In this document: in pieces, positions 1 to 6,008 of the stretch
Numbering within the stretch: position 1 is the first letter of the stretch
Layout of the letters: the number at the start of each line of letters is the position of its first letter
Translations under genes and position numbers: made by a program
The notes under the pieces: generated by a model
Database searches by the model: none
Seen by the model: only the letters and a program-made list of their open reading frames with translations
Told to the model about the DNA's origin: nothing
Source of the DNA: Thioalkalivibrio sp.
GTDB lineage: Bacteria; Pseudomonadota; Gammaproteobacteria; Ectothiorhodospirales; Ectothiorhodospiraceae
Length of the DNA stretch: 6,659 bases
Assembly: GCA_003563455.1 (NCBI GenBank)
Contig: PWRV01000011.1
Coordinates: forward strand, 1 to 6,659
Direction: 5' to 3'

Positions 1-971
1 GGATCGAAGTTCTTGTACACCCGATGGCCAAAACCCATCAGGCGTACGTTGCTGTCCTTGTCCTTCGCGAGGCGCACGTACTCCTCGGGCGTGACGTTGC
101 CCTGGTGGATCTGCTCCAGCATGTCCAGCACCGCCACGTTGGCCCCGCCGTGCAACGGTCCCCAAAGGGCGGAAACGCCCGCGGCGCACGAGGCAAAAAG
201 GTTCGCGCCGCTCGAGCCCACCATGCGGACCGTCGATGTGGAGCAGTTCTGCTCGTGATCGGCGTGCAGGATCAGGATGAGGTTGAAGGCCTTGCGCACC
301 AGAATGGGACAGACGTACTGGCTGTAGGGCTGCGAGAACATCATGTGCAGCAGGTTGGGCACGTAGCGCAGACCCGGATCCGGGTACACGTACGGCAGTC
401 CGCGCGAGTGCCGGAAGGCGTAGGCGGCTATCGTCCGGATCTTGCTGATCAGGCGTGCCGCCGCGTGCCGCAGCTCACCTTCGTCCTCCAGTTCATGCAG
501 ATCCAGGTGGTAGCAGGACAGGGCGTTGATCATCGCCGATAGCGTGGCCATCGGCGGCGCCGATCGCGGGAAGCCCTCGAACTGGTGCTTCATGCTCTCG
601 TCGATGTGCGCGAAGCGCGTCAGGTCCTCGGAGAAGTCCTGGTATTCGGTCTCGCTCGGCAGATGCCCGAAGATCAGCAGCCAGGCCACCTCAATGAACG
701 TCGGGCTGTCAACGAACTGCTCGATCGGGATGCCGCGGTACCGGAGGATTCCCGCATCGCCATCGATGAAGGTGATTGCGCTGTTGCAGCTGCCAGTGTT
801 TCCGTAGCCGGTGTCCAGCGTGATGTGTCCGGTCTCGGCGCGAAGCGCGCCGATGTCGATTCCGCGTTCGCCTTCACTGCCCTCCACCACTGGCAGGCTG
901 TATTCCTTCCCGTCAATTGACAGGACTGCAGGCTCCACGGGCTGCGGATTCGGGTTCAGGGGTTCAGTCAT
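1..971 (-). CDS. gltA: Citrate synthase, hexameric GltA type (partial, C-terminus outside window)
   Basis: Citrate synthase condenses oxaloacetate and acetyl-CoA to citrate, the entry step of the TCA cycle, in the cytoplasm. The first 323 residues are present; about 100 more, including the catalytic Asp (Asp362 in E. coli), lie beyond base 1. The match to E. coli GltA is strong throughout: an ITFIDGD...GILRYRG segment near the N-terminus, HADHEQN with His236 and His239, STSTVR...GSSGAN, GPLHGGAN with catalytic His274, and LMGFGHRVYKNFD with His316. The N-terminal beta-rich extension before the ITFIDGD segment is typical of the type II, NADH-sensitive, hexameric form; the NADH sensitivity is a family property, not shown here. 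The ATG at 971-969 follows a GGGAG with 8 bases between. It diverges from the lipoprotein gene. Identification is close to certain. Confidence 0.97.
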   Translation of the reverse strand, partial: MTEPLNPNPQPVEPAVLSIDGKEYSLPVVEGSEGERGIDIGALRAETGHITLDTGYGNTGSCNSAITFIDGDAGILRYRGIPIEQFVDSPTFIEVAWLLIFGHLPSETEYQDFSEDLTRFAHIDESMKHQFEGFPRSAPPMATLSAMINALSCYHLDLHELEDEGELRHAAARLISKIRTIAAYAFRHSRGLPYVYPDPGLRYVPNLLHMMFSQPYSQYVCPILVRKAFNLILILHADHEQNCSTSTVRMVGSSGANLFASCAAGVSALWGPLHGGANVAVLDMLEQIHQGNVTPEEYVRLAKDKDSNVRLMGFGHRVYKNFD

Positions 972-1188
972 CGCATGTGCTCCCAACGGGGAAAAGGAGA
1001 TCGGCTTCGCGCGCTCGCGCCGGGGCCATGATGGCAGAAGCCGCGCGGCAGGATGAAGTGCCGCGCCATTGCCCGACGAAAACGAACCTGCATCGAAGCC
1101 CGGATTCAACGTGAAAGTGACGCCCTTCACCCACTCCCGCCAGGAAAGCGCTGACCAAAGGCCTCCTGGCTTTCCCAGCGCACGCTTC

Positions 1189-1228
1189 GCTGCAAATGTG
1201 ATTTGCAGCTTGCTTCAGGATCGATCCT
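1189..1228. promoter_or_regulatory. Candidate operator: two adjacent perfect palindromes
   Basis: The 9-base arm GCTGCAAAT (1189-1197) is repeated as its exact reverse complement at 1201-1209 around a GTG centre. Seven bases later a perfect 12-bp palindrome, AGGATCGATCCT, sits at 1217-1228. Neither is followed by a T-run on either strand, so a terminator role is unlikely. They lie mid-way in a divergent intergenic region, about 140 bases ahead of the lipoprotein start and 220 bases ahead of gltA. Dimeric repressor or activator binding is an inference; the first palindrome contains AAATGTGAT, which resembles one CRP half-site, but the other half does not fit. Confidence 0.4.
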
Positions 1229-1275
1229 CTGTTGTGGTCGATTCTGGCGGAAAGGCGCGATTCATCCGCAATCCC

Positions 1276-1303
1276 TTCACGATCGGCTGAAGGCGCGTAT
1301 CAT
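1276..1303 (+). promoter_or_regulatory. Possible sigma70 promoter of the lipoprotein gene
   Basis: TTCACG (1276-1281, four of six matches to TTGACA) and TATCAT (1298-1303, five of six matches to TATAAT) are separated by 16 bases, about 45 bases ahead of the lipoprotein ATG. The -10 element is good and the -35 element is modest. The prediction is by eye only. Confidence 0.35.
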
Positions 1304-1346
1304 GATCCAGGCCAATCCGGCTGTTTGCCAACGGGAGGAAGACAAC

Positions 1347-1880
1347 ATGCGCTACAAGCTGCTGTTTGGAATCGCCCTGGGCCTTCTGCTTGTGGGCTGC
1401 CAACCCAACGATGAGGTTCCCGAACCCGAGGTGCCGGAAGACGTCGAGCCGCCACCGCAGGTCAGCCCTACGCCACCCCCCGAGACCGAGGCCCCGCCTG
1501 CCGAGGACTCGATGCCGGACGTGATGCGCGAGGGTGAACTGCCACCGGACGAAGAACTGCCACCCAATGGCGAAGCGACCGCCCCGGAGGAGGATGCCGA
1601 AGCGGAAGAGCTCTGGAATCGTGCTCAGCAGCTCGCAGAAGAGGCTCAGGAGCAGGCCGAGGAGGCCTGGCGTATCGGACGCGAGGAAGGCGGAGAAGCG
1701 GCAGAGGCTGCCCGGGATGCCGCGGCCGAGGCCCAGGAGGAAGCGCGCGAGGCCTGGGAAGCGGCCCGTGACTATTCAGGAGAGGCCTGGTCCGATGCAC
1801 GTGAAGCCGCGGAAACGGCCTGGTCCGAGGCCACCGAGGCCTGGGATCGCTTGATGGATAAGGAACCGCGGGAAGAGTGA
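1347..1880 (+). CDS. Acidic lipoprotein with Pro/Glu linker and Trp-striped Ala/Glu helix
   Basis: Predicted 177-residue lipoprotein of unknown function. Residues 1-18 are a lipoprotein signal ending in LLLVGC, so Cys18 should be lipidated; Gln at +2 rather than Asp predicts sorting to the outer membrane. Residues 19-82 are a disordered-looking linker rich in Pro, Glu and Asp. Residues about 84-170 are Ala/Glu/Arg-rich and predicted helical, with Trp at 90, 108, 137, 148, 159 and 166. At 100 degrees per residue these all fall within about 60 degrees on one helix face. The last segment contains an 11-residue duplication that is also visible in DNA: GGCCTGGTCCGA recurs at 1784 and 1817, exactly 33 bases apart. 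The ATG at 1347 was preferred to an upstream in-frame one because a strong GGGAGGA lies 8 bases before it and it begins the signal peptide. It is much longer than Lpp and lacks Lpp's C-terminal Lys. No named family was recognised. Confidence 0.85.
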   Translation: MRYKLLFGIALGLLLVGCQPNDEVPEPEVPEDVEPPPQVSPTPPPETEAPPAEDSMPDVMREGELPPDEELPPNGEATAPEEDAEAEELWNRAQQLAEEAQEQAEEAWRIGREEGGEAAEAARDAAAEAQEEAREAWEAARDYSGEAWSDAREAAETAWSEATEAWDRLMDKEPREE

Positions 1881-1973
1881 GCGGAATTCGGGGGCGGGGC
1901 GGCGTTGATCGGCCAGGAAGGGCAAATCACGAACCACGATGGCACGCGCTGCCACCCCCGACCATGAAAGAAG

Positions 1974-2013
1974 CGCAGGGCGGATGACGGGCTTCGCCTG
2001 CTTCCGCCCTGCG
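1974..2013 (-). terminator. Hairpin between convergent genes; probable terminator of the transglycosylase gene
   Basis: CGCAGGGCGGA (1974-1984) pairs perfectly with TCCGCCCTGCG (2003-2013), an 11-bp stem, and a smaller GGGC/GCCT stem can form inside the loop. Read on the minus strand it lies about 60 bases after the transglycosylase stop and is followed by CTTCTTTC, a loosely T-rich tail. Read on the plus strand no T-run follows. It could instead be a copy of a short interspersed palindromic repeat; many proteobacteria carry GGGCGGA...TCCGCCC hairpins between genes. Bases 1881-2072 hold nothing else I can support. Confidence 0.5.
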
Positions 2014-2072
2014 GATCTGTCCATCGGGACGACGAATCCCGGTGTGCACAGCGCGAACGGATCCAGGCGGCC

Positions 2073-3242
2073 TCAGTGAATCCGGCATCCCACCAGCTCC
2101 AGTTGCTGGCCAGGTCGAATCAGATAGCGCGGGCCCTGAATGCCATTCGCCTCGGCGACCGCCCGAAGGCTCGGGCATCCATGCCGGTGCGCGATCGTCG
2201 AAAGGGTATCGCCGCTACGCACGGTGTAGGTACGCACCGCAAGCAGGGCGCGACGCTCGTCGCGAGACGCGTGCAAACGGCGGGCGAGTTCGCTGCGGGT
2301 CCCTTGCAGGCAGCCCTCCGAATACCGCACTGCGATCTCGGTCGGCGCCTGCACCGGGTAGCCTTCGGGGAGCCGAACATCGTGTTCGTGGTGCGGATTG
2401 AGGTTGCGCAGCGTGCGGAACCACCCGGCGCGGCTGCCTCCCTGGCCGAGACAGATCGAGAGTTCGGCGAGGGTCTTCGGTTCCGCCAGTTCGATCCGGG
2501 ATGGCACTGCGTCCACCACCGGAAATTCGACACCGTGGACCTCCGGATCCTGAAACAGTAGTGCCGCCGCCACCACGTACGGGACGTACTCCTGGGTCTC
2601 CCGCGGCAGCTGCCGCAAGAAATCGGGGTTCCAGAAGCTGGGCTCTTCGAGTGAGCGGGCCAGGCGCAGGACCCGTGTCTCACCGGCGTTGTAAGCGGCG
2701 AGTGCCAGCGCGAGATCACCGTCGTACTCGACGAACCGTTCCCGCAGGTAGGCAACGTTGGCCCGCGTCGCAGCCAACGGATCAAAGCGCTCGTCGCGCT
2801 CGTCATCGATGCGCAGTCCCAGACGCAGCGCGGTAAAGCCCATGAACTGCAGTGGCCCCGCCGCACCCATCCGCGAAACCGAGTGGACGCGCCCTCCCGA
2901 TTCCTTCGCGAGGATGCCGAACAGCAGGGCCTCCGGTAGACCCGCGCGTTCATAAACCGGCCACATCAGGTGGCGCATGTACATGTATTGCTCGTAGGCG
3001 TCGATCAGTGTCGGCCGCATCCACGTCAGCCAGTCGTTCAACGCGGCCGCTATCAGACTCTCCCGTTCCGAAGCCCACGCAATGTCCGAAGCGTTCAGCG
3101 CCTGGTCCAGGCTCCCCGAATACTCGGCGAAACTCCCCAACGGAAGCTCCCCGGTGTCGTCCACCGCGCCGGCGGTTACGGCCCCGCCACAAAGCAGGGT
3201 AATGCAGCAAAGCGCGATCCAGTAGCGAAACGACTCGCCCAT
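2073..3242 (-). CDS. Secreted MltD-like lytic transglycosylase (GH23/SLT) with C-terminal LysM
   Basis: Predicted 389-residue periplasmic enzyme that cleaves peptidoglycan glycan strands between MurNAc and GlcNAc, forming 1,6-anhydroMurNAc. Residues 1-26 form a Sec signal peptide with cleavage after AGA (V27 next); no lipobox is seen although three Cys occur in it. The SLT domain spans roughly 95-225: AKESGG with catalytic Glu114, GAAGPLQFM at 126-134, AYNAGE at 183-188 and ETQEYVPYV at 215-223, all hallmarks of the MltD branch. Residues 241-310 resemble the linker that follows the domain in MltD. A single LysM (337-385, YTVRSGDTLSTIAHRHG...IRPGQQL) should bind peptidoglycan; E. coli MltD has more than one. 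I chose the ATG at 3242-3240, which has AGGAGG just upstream and starts the signal peptide, over an in-frame ATG 55 codons earlier that would bury it. It diverges from the ABC operon. Confidence 0.93.
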   Translation of the reverse strand: MGESFRYWIALCCITLLCGGAVTAGAVDDTGELPLGSFAEYSGSLDQALNASDIAWASERESLIAAALNDWLTWMRPTLIDAYEQYMYMRHLMWPVYERAGLPEALLFGILAKESGGRVHSVSRMGAAGPLQFMGFTALRLGLRIDDERDERFDPLAATRANVAYLRERFVEYDGDLALALAAYNAGETRVLRLARSLEEPSFWNPDFLRQLPRETQEYVPYVVAAALLFQDPEVHGVEFPVVDAVPSRIELAEPKTLAELSICLGQGGSRAGWFRTLRNLNPHHEHDVRLPEGYPVQAPTEIAVRYSEGCLQGTRSELARRLHASRDERRALLAVRTYTVRSGDTLSTIAHRHGCPSLRAVAEANGIQGPRYLIRPGQQLELVGCRIH

Positions 3243-3479
3243 GCCCCTCCTCTCCCCAACATCAGCCGATTGTCTCGAAGCGGCAGCGGCCTTTAACCAC
3301 CCAACGGACGATATTACACCCTCACCGCGCCACAAAAGGGCACGGGACCGGTCCAGCGGACCCGTCAACCGCCGCGGCGTCTCCAAGGGAACGGGCGGGC
3401 CGTTCACCGGTCACAAGGCGCGTGAGTCCCGCCCGGACGCGCCCCGATCTGCACAACGCAAGGAGGCCCTGTTCTTCGA
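3243..3479. other. Divergent promoter region between transglycosylase and ABC operon
   Basis: These 237 bases hold no gene. The only AT-rich pocket, around 3290-3317 (including ATATTACA at 3311-3318), is the most likely promoter area, but I could not place a convincing -35/-10 pair on either strand. A small interrupted hairpin can form from ACGGG (3342-3346) and CCCGT (3361-3365). Confidence 0.4.
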
Positions 3480-4199
3480 ATGGCAATCGAGGTATCCGAA
3501 CTAACCAAGAATTTCGGCCCCGCGACCGCCGTGGATGCGGTGAGCTTCGCGATCGAGACCGGCTCGGCTACCGCCCTGCTTGGCCCGAACGGCGCTGGAA
3601 AAACGACCACACTCGCGATGCTGCTGGGTCTGATGACGCCCACCTTCGGACGCATTCGCGTGCTCGGTGCCGACATGCTGCGCCACCGCTACGCGGTGCT
3701 GAACCGCATGAACTACGCATCGCCCTACATCGACCTGCCGCAACGCCTGACGGTGCGGGAGAACCTGACCGTGTACGGGCGCCTGTACGGGGTCCGCAAG
3801 CTCAGGGCGCGCATCGACCAGCTCGCCGAGGAACTCGAACTCGAGGCCCTGATCAGCCGGCCCTACCGCGAACTCTCGGCGGGCCAGCGTACCCGGGTGG
3901 CGCTGGCGAAGGCGCTGATCAACGAACCGGAGCTGCTTCTGCTCGACGAGCCCACGGCCTCCCTGGACCCGGACACCGGTGACCGCATCCGCGGCTGGCT
4001 CGAGGCCTACCGGGCGCGGACCGGTGCGACGATGGTGCTCGCATCGCACAACATGCCCGAGGTCGAACGCCTCTGCGATCGCGTGCTGATGATGCGCGGC
4101 GGTCGCATCGTCGATGACGGGACGCCCCGCGGCCTGGCGGAGCGCTACGGGCGGCGCAACCTCGAAGAGGTTTTTCTGGACGTGGCCCGCCATGGCTGA
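3480..4199 (+). CDS. ABC-2 type exporter, ATP-binding subunit
   Basis: Predicted 239-residue cytoplasmic ATPase that powers the permease encoded next. Motifs in order: Walker A GPNGAGKT (35-42), signature LSAGQ (132-136), Walker B ELLLLDEP (151-158) with catalytic Glu157, D-loop SLDP (161-164) and switch His190. The length and the short C-terminal tail ending in NLEEVFLDV are typical of the CcmA/NodI/DrrA-like ATPases (COG1131) that pair with ABC-2 permeases. Oddly, the Q-loop region reads NYASPY (78-83), where relatives usually have a GYLPQ-like sequence, so the usual Mg-coordinating Gln is absent. The ATG at 3480 is preceded by AAGGAGG, but at a long spacing of 13 bases; no in-frame alternative start lies closer. 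The stop overlaps the permease start by 8 bases. The substrate cannot be told from sequence; polysaccharide, lipid or drug export are all possible for this family. Confidence 0.94.
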   Translation: MAIEVSELTKNFGPATAVDAVSFAIETGSATALLGPNGAGKTTTLAMLLGLMTPTFGRIRVLGADMLRHRYAVLNRMNYASPYIDLPQRLTVRENLTVYGRLYGVRKLRARIDQLAEELELEALISRPYRELSAGQRTRVALAKALINEPELLLLDEPTASLDPDTGDRIRGWLEAYRARTGATMVLASHNMPEVERLCDRVLMMRGGRIVDDGTPRGLAERYGRRNLEEVFLDVARHG

Positions 4200-5034
4200 A
4201 CGTCGAAGACCAGCGCAAACCCCCAGCCCGACGAGCCTCGCGGGGTCGCTGAACCGCAGCTACGCGATGCTGCTGCGCCACGTGTACCTGCTCCGGGGCT
4301 CGTGGCCCCGCGTCCTCGAACTGGCCTACTGGCCGGTGATGCAGATGATTCTCTGGGGTTTCATCACGCAGTTCTTCATCGGGCACAGCGAATGGGTGGC
4401 GCAGGCGGCCGGGCTGCTGCTCGCGGCCGTGCTCCTGTGGGACGTGCTGTTCCGCGCTCAGCTTGGTGTAACGCTGCCCTTCTACGAGGAGCTGTATTCG
4501 CGCAACCTCGGCCACCTGTTCGTGAGTCCACTGCGGCCATGGGAGCTCATCGTCTCGCTGCTCGGAATCAGCACCCTGCGCACCCTGATCGGCGTGGTGC
4601 CTGCAGCACTGCTGGCGATCCCGCTGTACCACTATTCGATCTTCACGATGGGTCTCCCGTTGATCGTGTTCTTCGTGCAACTGCTGGTGACCGGATGGGC
4701 ACTCGGGCTGATGGTCAGCGGACTCGTGCTGCGCTTCGGACTTGGCGCGCAGAGTCTGGCGTGGGTGGCCATCTTCGCACTGGCGCCGATTTCCGGCATC
4801 TACTACCCGATCGAGGTGTTGCCAGGTTGGTTGCAGCCGGTGGCGCTGGCCCTGCCCTCCGCTCACGTCTTCGAGGGGATGCGTGCGGTCCTGCTTGACG
4901 AAGGCTTCCATACCGGACACTTCCTCGCCGCCCTGGGGCTGAACGTCCTTTATCTCGTGCTCGGTGCGGCGCTGTTCATGCGCGTGTTCGCGATCGCACG
5001 GGAGCGCGGCTTGCTCCTGCACAGCGGCGAGTAG
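4192..5034 (+). CDS. ABC-2 type exporter, permease subunit
   Basis: Predicted 280-residue inner-membrane permease of the ABC-2 family (PF01061-like). About six hydrophobic segments are visible, near residues 42-63, 69-90, 118-146, 153-180, 187-208 and 243-266, the usual ABC-2 topology. The segment PISGIYYPIEVLPGW (199-213), followed by ALPSAHVFEGMRAVL, is the conserved ABC-2 region before the last membrane span, as in NodJ-like and polysaccharide-export permeases. Its ATG lies inside the end of the ATPase gene (ATGGCTGA, 8-base overlap), which implies translational coupling and a 1:1 complex, probably two of each subunit. A longer in-frame ATG at 4114 would overlap the ATPase by 86 bases and add a non-hydrophobic stretch, so it was rejected. 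A hairpin terminator follows. The transported substrate is unknown. Confidence 0.92.
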   Translation: MAERRRPAQTPSPTSLAGSLNRSYAMLLRHVYLLRGSWPRVLELAYWPVMQMILWGFITQFFIGHSEWVAQAAGLLLAAVLLWDVLFRAQLGVTLPFYEELYSRNLGHLFVSPLRPWELIVSLLGISTLRTLIGVVPAALLAIPLYHYSIFTMGLPLIVFFVQLLVTGWALGLMVSGLVLRFGLGAQSLAWVAIFALAPISGIYYPIEVLPGWLQPVALALPSAHVFEGMRAVLLDEGFHTGHFLAALGLNVLYLVLGAALFMRVFAIARERGLLLHSGE

Positions 5035-5072
5035 CGGGTCCTGGTTCGTCCGGACGCCGCGCCCCCACCCCA

Positions 5073-5098
5073 ACCCTCCCCCGCAAGCGGGGGAGGGT
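5073..5098 (+). terminator. GC-rich palindrome, probable terminator of the ABC operon
   Basis: ACCCTCCCCCGC (5073-5084) pairs perfectly with GCGGGGGAGGGT (5087-5098), with central AA, and is followed by GATTTTC. It lies 38 bases after the permease stop, so it should terminate the ABC operon. The core CCCTCCCCCGCAAGCGGGGG and the flanking CCCCACCCCAA strongly resemble a short palindromic element scattered between genes in many proteobacterial genomes, so it may be a repeat copy that has taken on the terminator role. It lacks a T-run on the minus strand. Confidence 0.65.
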
Positions 5099-5154
5099 GA
5101 TTTTCATCGCTCGGGGTGGCCCGGAGCCATGGCAGTCAGGCCCACTGTGTGCCT

Positions 5155-5727
5155 TCAGCGTGCGGAGCGAAGGTAGATGCGGATCACGATCCAGTCATAC
5201 AGTGCGTGCGCGACTGCGACCACGAGCAGATTTCCGGTGACGTGGTAGACCACCCCGAGGTAGATCCCGATCAGGGTGGCAAAAAGGAAATAGAACCCGG
5301 AGATGTAATGCGCGAGCCCGAAAACCACCGCCGCCAGCAGAATCGCCACTGCCGCGGGCACATGTTCCGCCAGCCCGCCCTGCAGCACGCCTCGCAGCAG
5401 CATCTCCTCCCCGAAGCCCGCAAGCAGTGACAGCGCGGCGACCGAACCCGGGGGGGCGCCTCGAAACAGCGTGTGCAGGAAGTCGCGAACCTGCGCCTCC
5501 AGCACCCGGTACGCCCGCAACCCACTGGCCGCCAGCAGCCCGAGCAGACCCAGCATCGGCAAGGTGACGAGCGCACCCATCGCGAGTCCATCAAGACTCC
5601 ATTCGAAGCGGGCGAGCACCGGTATGCCGAAAACAAGACCGAGCAGCAAGGCAAGCGGGATCAACGCTCCCTGAAAGAGCATTCCCGCCCGCAACGGATG
5701 GTGTAGCACGTACCGGCGCAGGTCCAT
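5155..5727 (-). CDS. CPBP-family intramembrane metalloprotease (Abi/CAAX-protease-like)
   Basis: Predicted 190-residue integral membrane protein of the CPBP (CAAX protease and bacteriocin-processing) family, PF02517-like. The three family motifs are present in order: EEMLLR (Glu107, Glu108, Arg112), FGLAH (Phe136, His140) and HALYD (His174, Asp178). Glu and His residues of these motifs form the active site in characterised members such as Rce1. Hydrophobic segments lie near 15-38, 48-70, 92-106, 123-140, 144-162 and 165-183. The ATG at 5727-5725 has GGAGGAGGG about 7 bases upstream. The gene is a single unit, convergent with the ABC operon and divergent from the curlin-like gene. No substrate is evident: there is no bacteriocin or prenylated-protein gene beside it. 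Family assignment is secure, protease activity probable, role unknown. Confidence 0.9.
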   Translation of the reverse strand: MDLRRYVLHHPLRAGMLFQGALIPLALLLGLVFGIPVLARFEWSLDGLAMGALVTLPMLGLLGLLAASGLRAYRVLEAQVRDFLHTLFRGAPPGSVAALSLLAGFGEEMLLRGVLQGGLAEHVPAAVAILLAAVVFGLAHYISGFYFLFATLIGIYLGVVYHVTGNLLVVAVAHALYDWIVIRIYLRSAR

Positions 5728-5869
5728 CCGGATTCCCTCCTCCGACGCGTTTCACTTGTCTGCCACGATAACCCAGGCGCCCCTGCCCGTGTCTCTGCCG
5801 GTTCGATACGGCTGTCACGAACGGTTGGCCAGCGCCCAGCCCCAAAAAAGCCAAACCGCTGAAAGTTTT

Positions 5870-5887
5870 CTGAACAAATCCTGAACA
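5870..5887 (+). promoter_or_regulatory. Distal CTGAACA direct-repeat pair (response-regulator-type box)
   Basis: CTGAACA occurs at 5870-5876 and again at 5881-5887, exactly 11 bases apart, separated by an AATC spacer and flanked by A/T-rich sequence. Two 7-base direct repeats with a 4-base spacer is the layout of the PhoB box and of many OmpR/PhoB-family sites, but the repeat is not the PhoB sequence. It lies about 145 bases ahead of the CPBP start and 255 bases ahead of the curlin-like start, so it could serve either gene. Confidence 0.45.
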
Positions 5888-5947
5888 AAAAGGGTGGCCT
5901 GAGACCCGCGCCCGCCAGTCATTGTAAGAATTATTCGGACGCTGATC

Positions 5948-5983
5948 CTGTTCAGAAAGAGTTCAGGTCAACCCGCCTATCCT
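5948..5983 (+). promoter_or_regulatory. Proximal GTTCAG repeat pair and candidate promoter of the curlin-like gene
   Basis: GTTCAG (the reverse complement of CTGAAC) occurs at 5950-5955 and 5961-5966, again 11 bases apart. Ten bases after the pair lies TATCCT (5978-5983), a four-of-six match to the -10 consensus. No normal -35 element is present; the repeat pair occupies that position, as in activator-dependent PhoB-type promoters. Transcription would start near 5990, leaving a leader of about 150 bases. The architecture is seen in the sequence; the regulator and its identity are inferred. Confidence 0.4.
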
Positions 5984-6008
5984 GAGCCCGACCCTGGGAA
6001 ATAAAAGC

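Larger units (their letters stand above)
972..1346. other. Divergent intergenic region between gltA and the lipoprotein gene
   Basis: This 375-base stretch has no convincing gene; the short frames in it lack ribosome sites or family motifs. It should hold the promoters of both flanking genes. In the gltA leader, bases 1043-1050 (GCGCGGCA) and 1059-1066 can form an 8-bp hairpin with an 8-base loop, about 70-95 bases ahead of the gltA start. Two perfect palindromes lie at 1189-1209 and 1217-1228. I found no convincing sigma70 promoter for gltA by eye. Confidence 0.6.

Noticed and set aside
24..542. Plus-strand open frame of 172 codons opposite gltA
   Set aside because: It is antisense to conserved citrate synthase sequence, including the active-site His motifs.
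1143..1175. Hairpin GGAAAGC/GCTTTCC in the gltA-lipoprotein gap
   Set aside because: The arms are only 7 bases with a 19-base loop and no T-run; too weak to call a terminator or operator.
1468..1800. Minus-strand Pro/Arg-rich open frame opposite the lipoprotein
   Set aside because: Its composition is that expected from the complement of Glu/Ala/Trp codons; no start signal was seen.
2120..2953. Minus-strand open frame of 277 codons within the transglycosylase gene
   Set aside because: It is a shifted frame of the true gene, Ser/Arg/Trp-rich, without any domain; the SLT and LysM motifs are in the other frame.
3919..5073. Minus-strand open frame of 384 codons across the ABC operon
   Set aside because: Its product is a His/Gln/Glu/Arg-rich low-quality sequence antisense to two well-conserved genes.
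5155..5727. Abortive-infection or bacteriocin-immunity role for the CPBP protein
   Set aside because: The family includes such members, but there is no bacteriocin, toxin or defence gene nearby.
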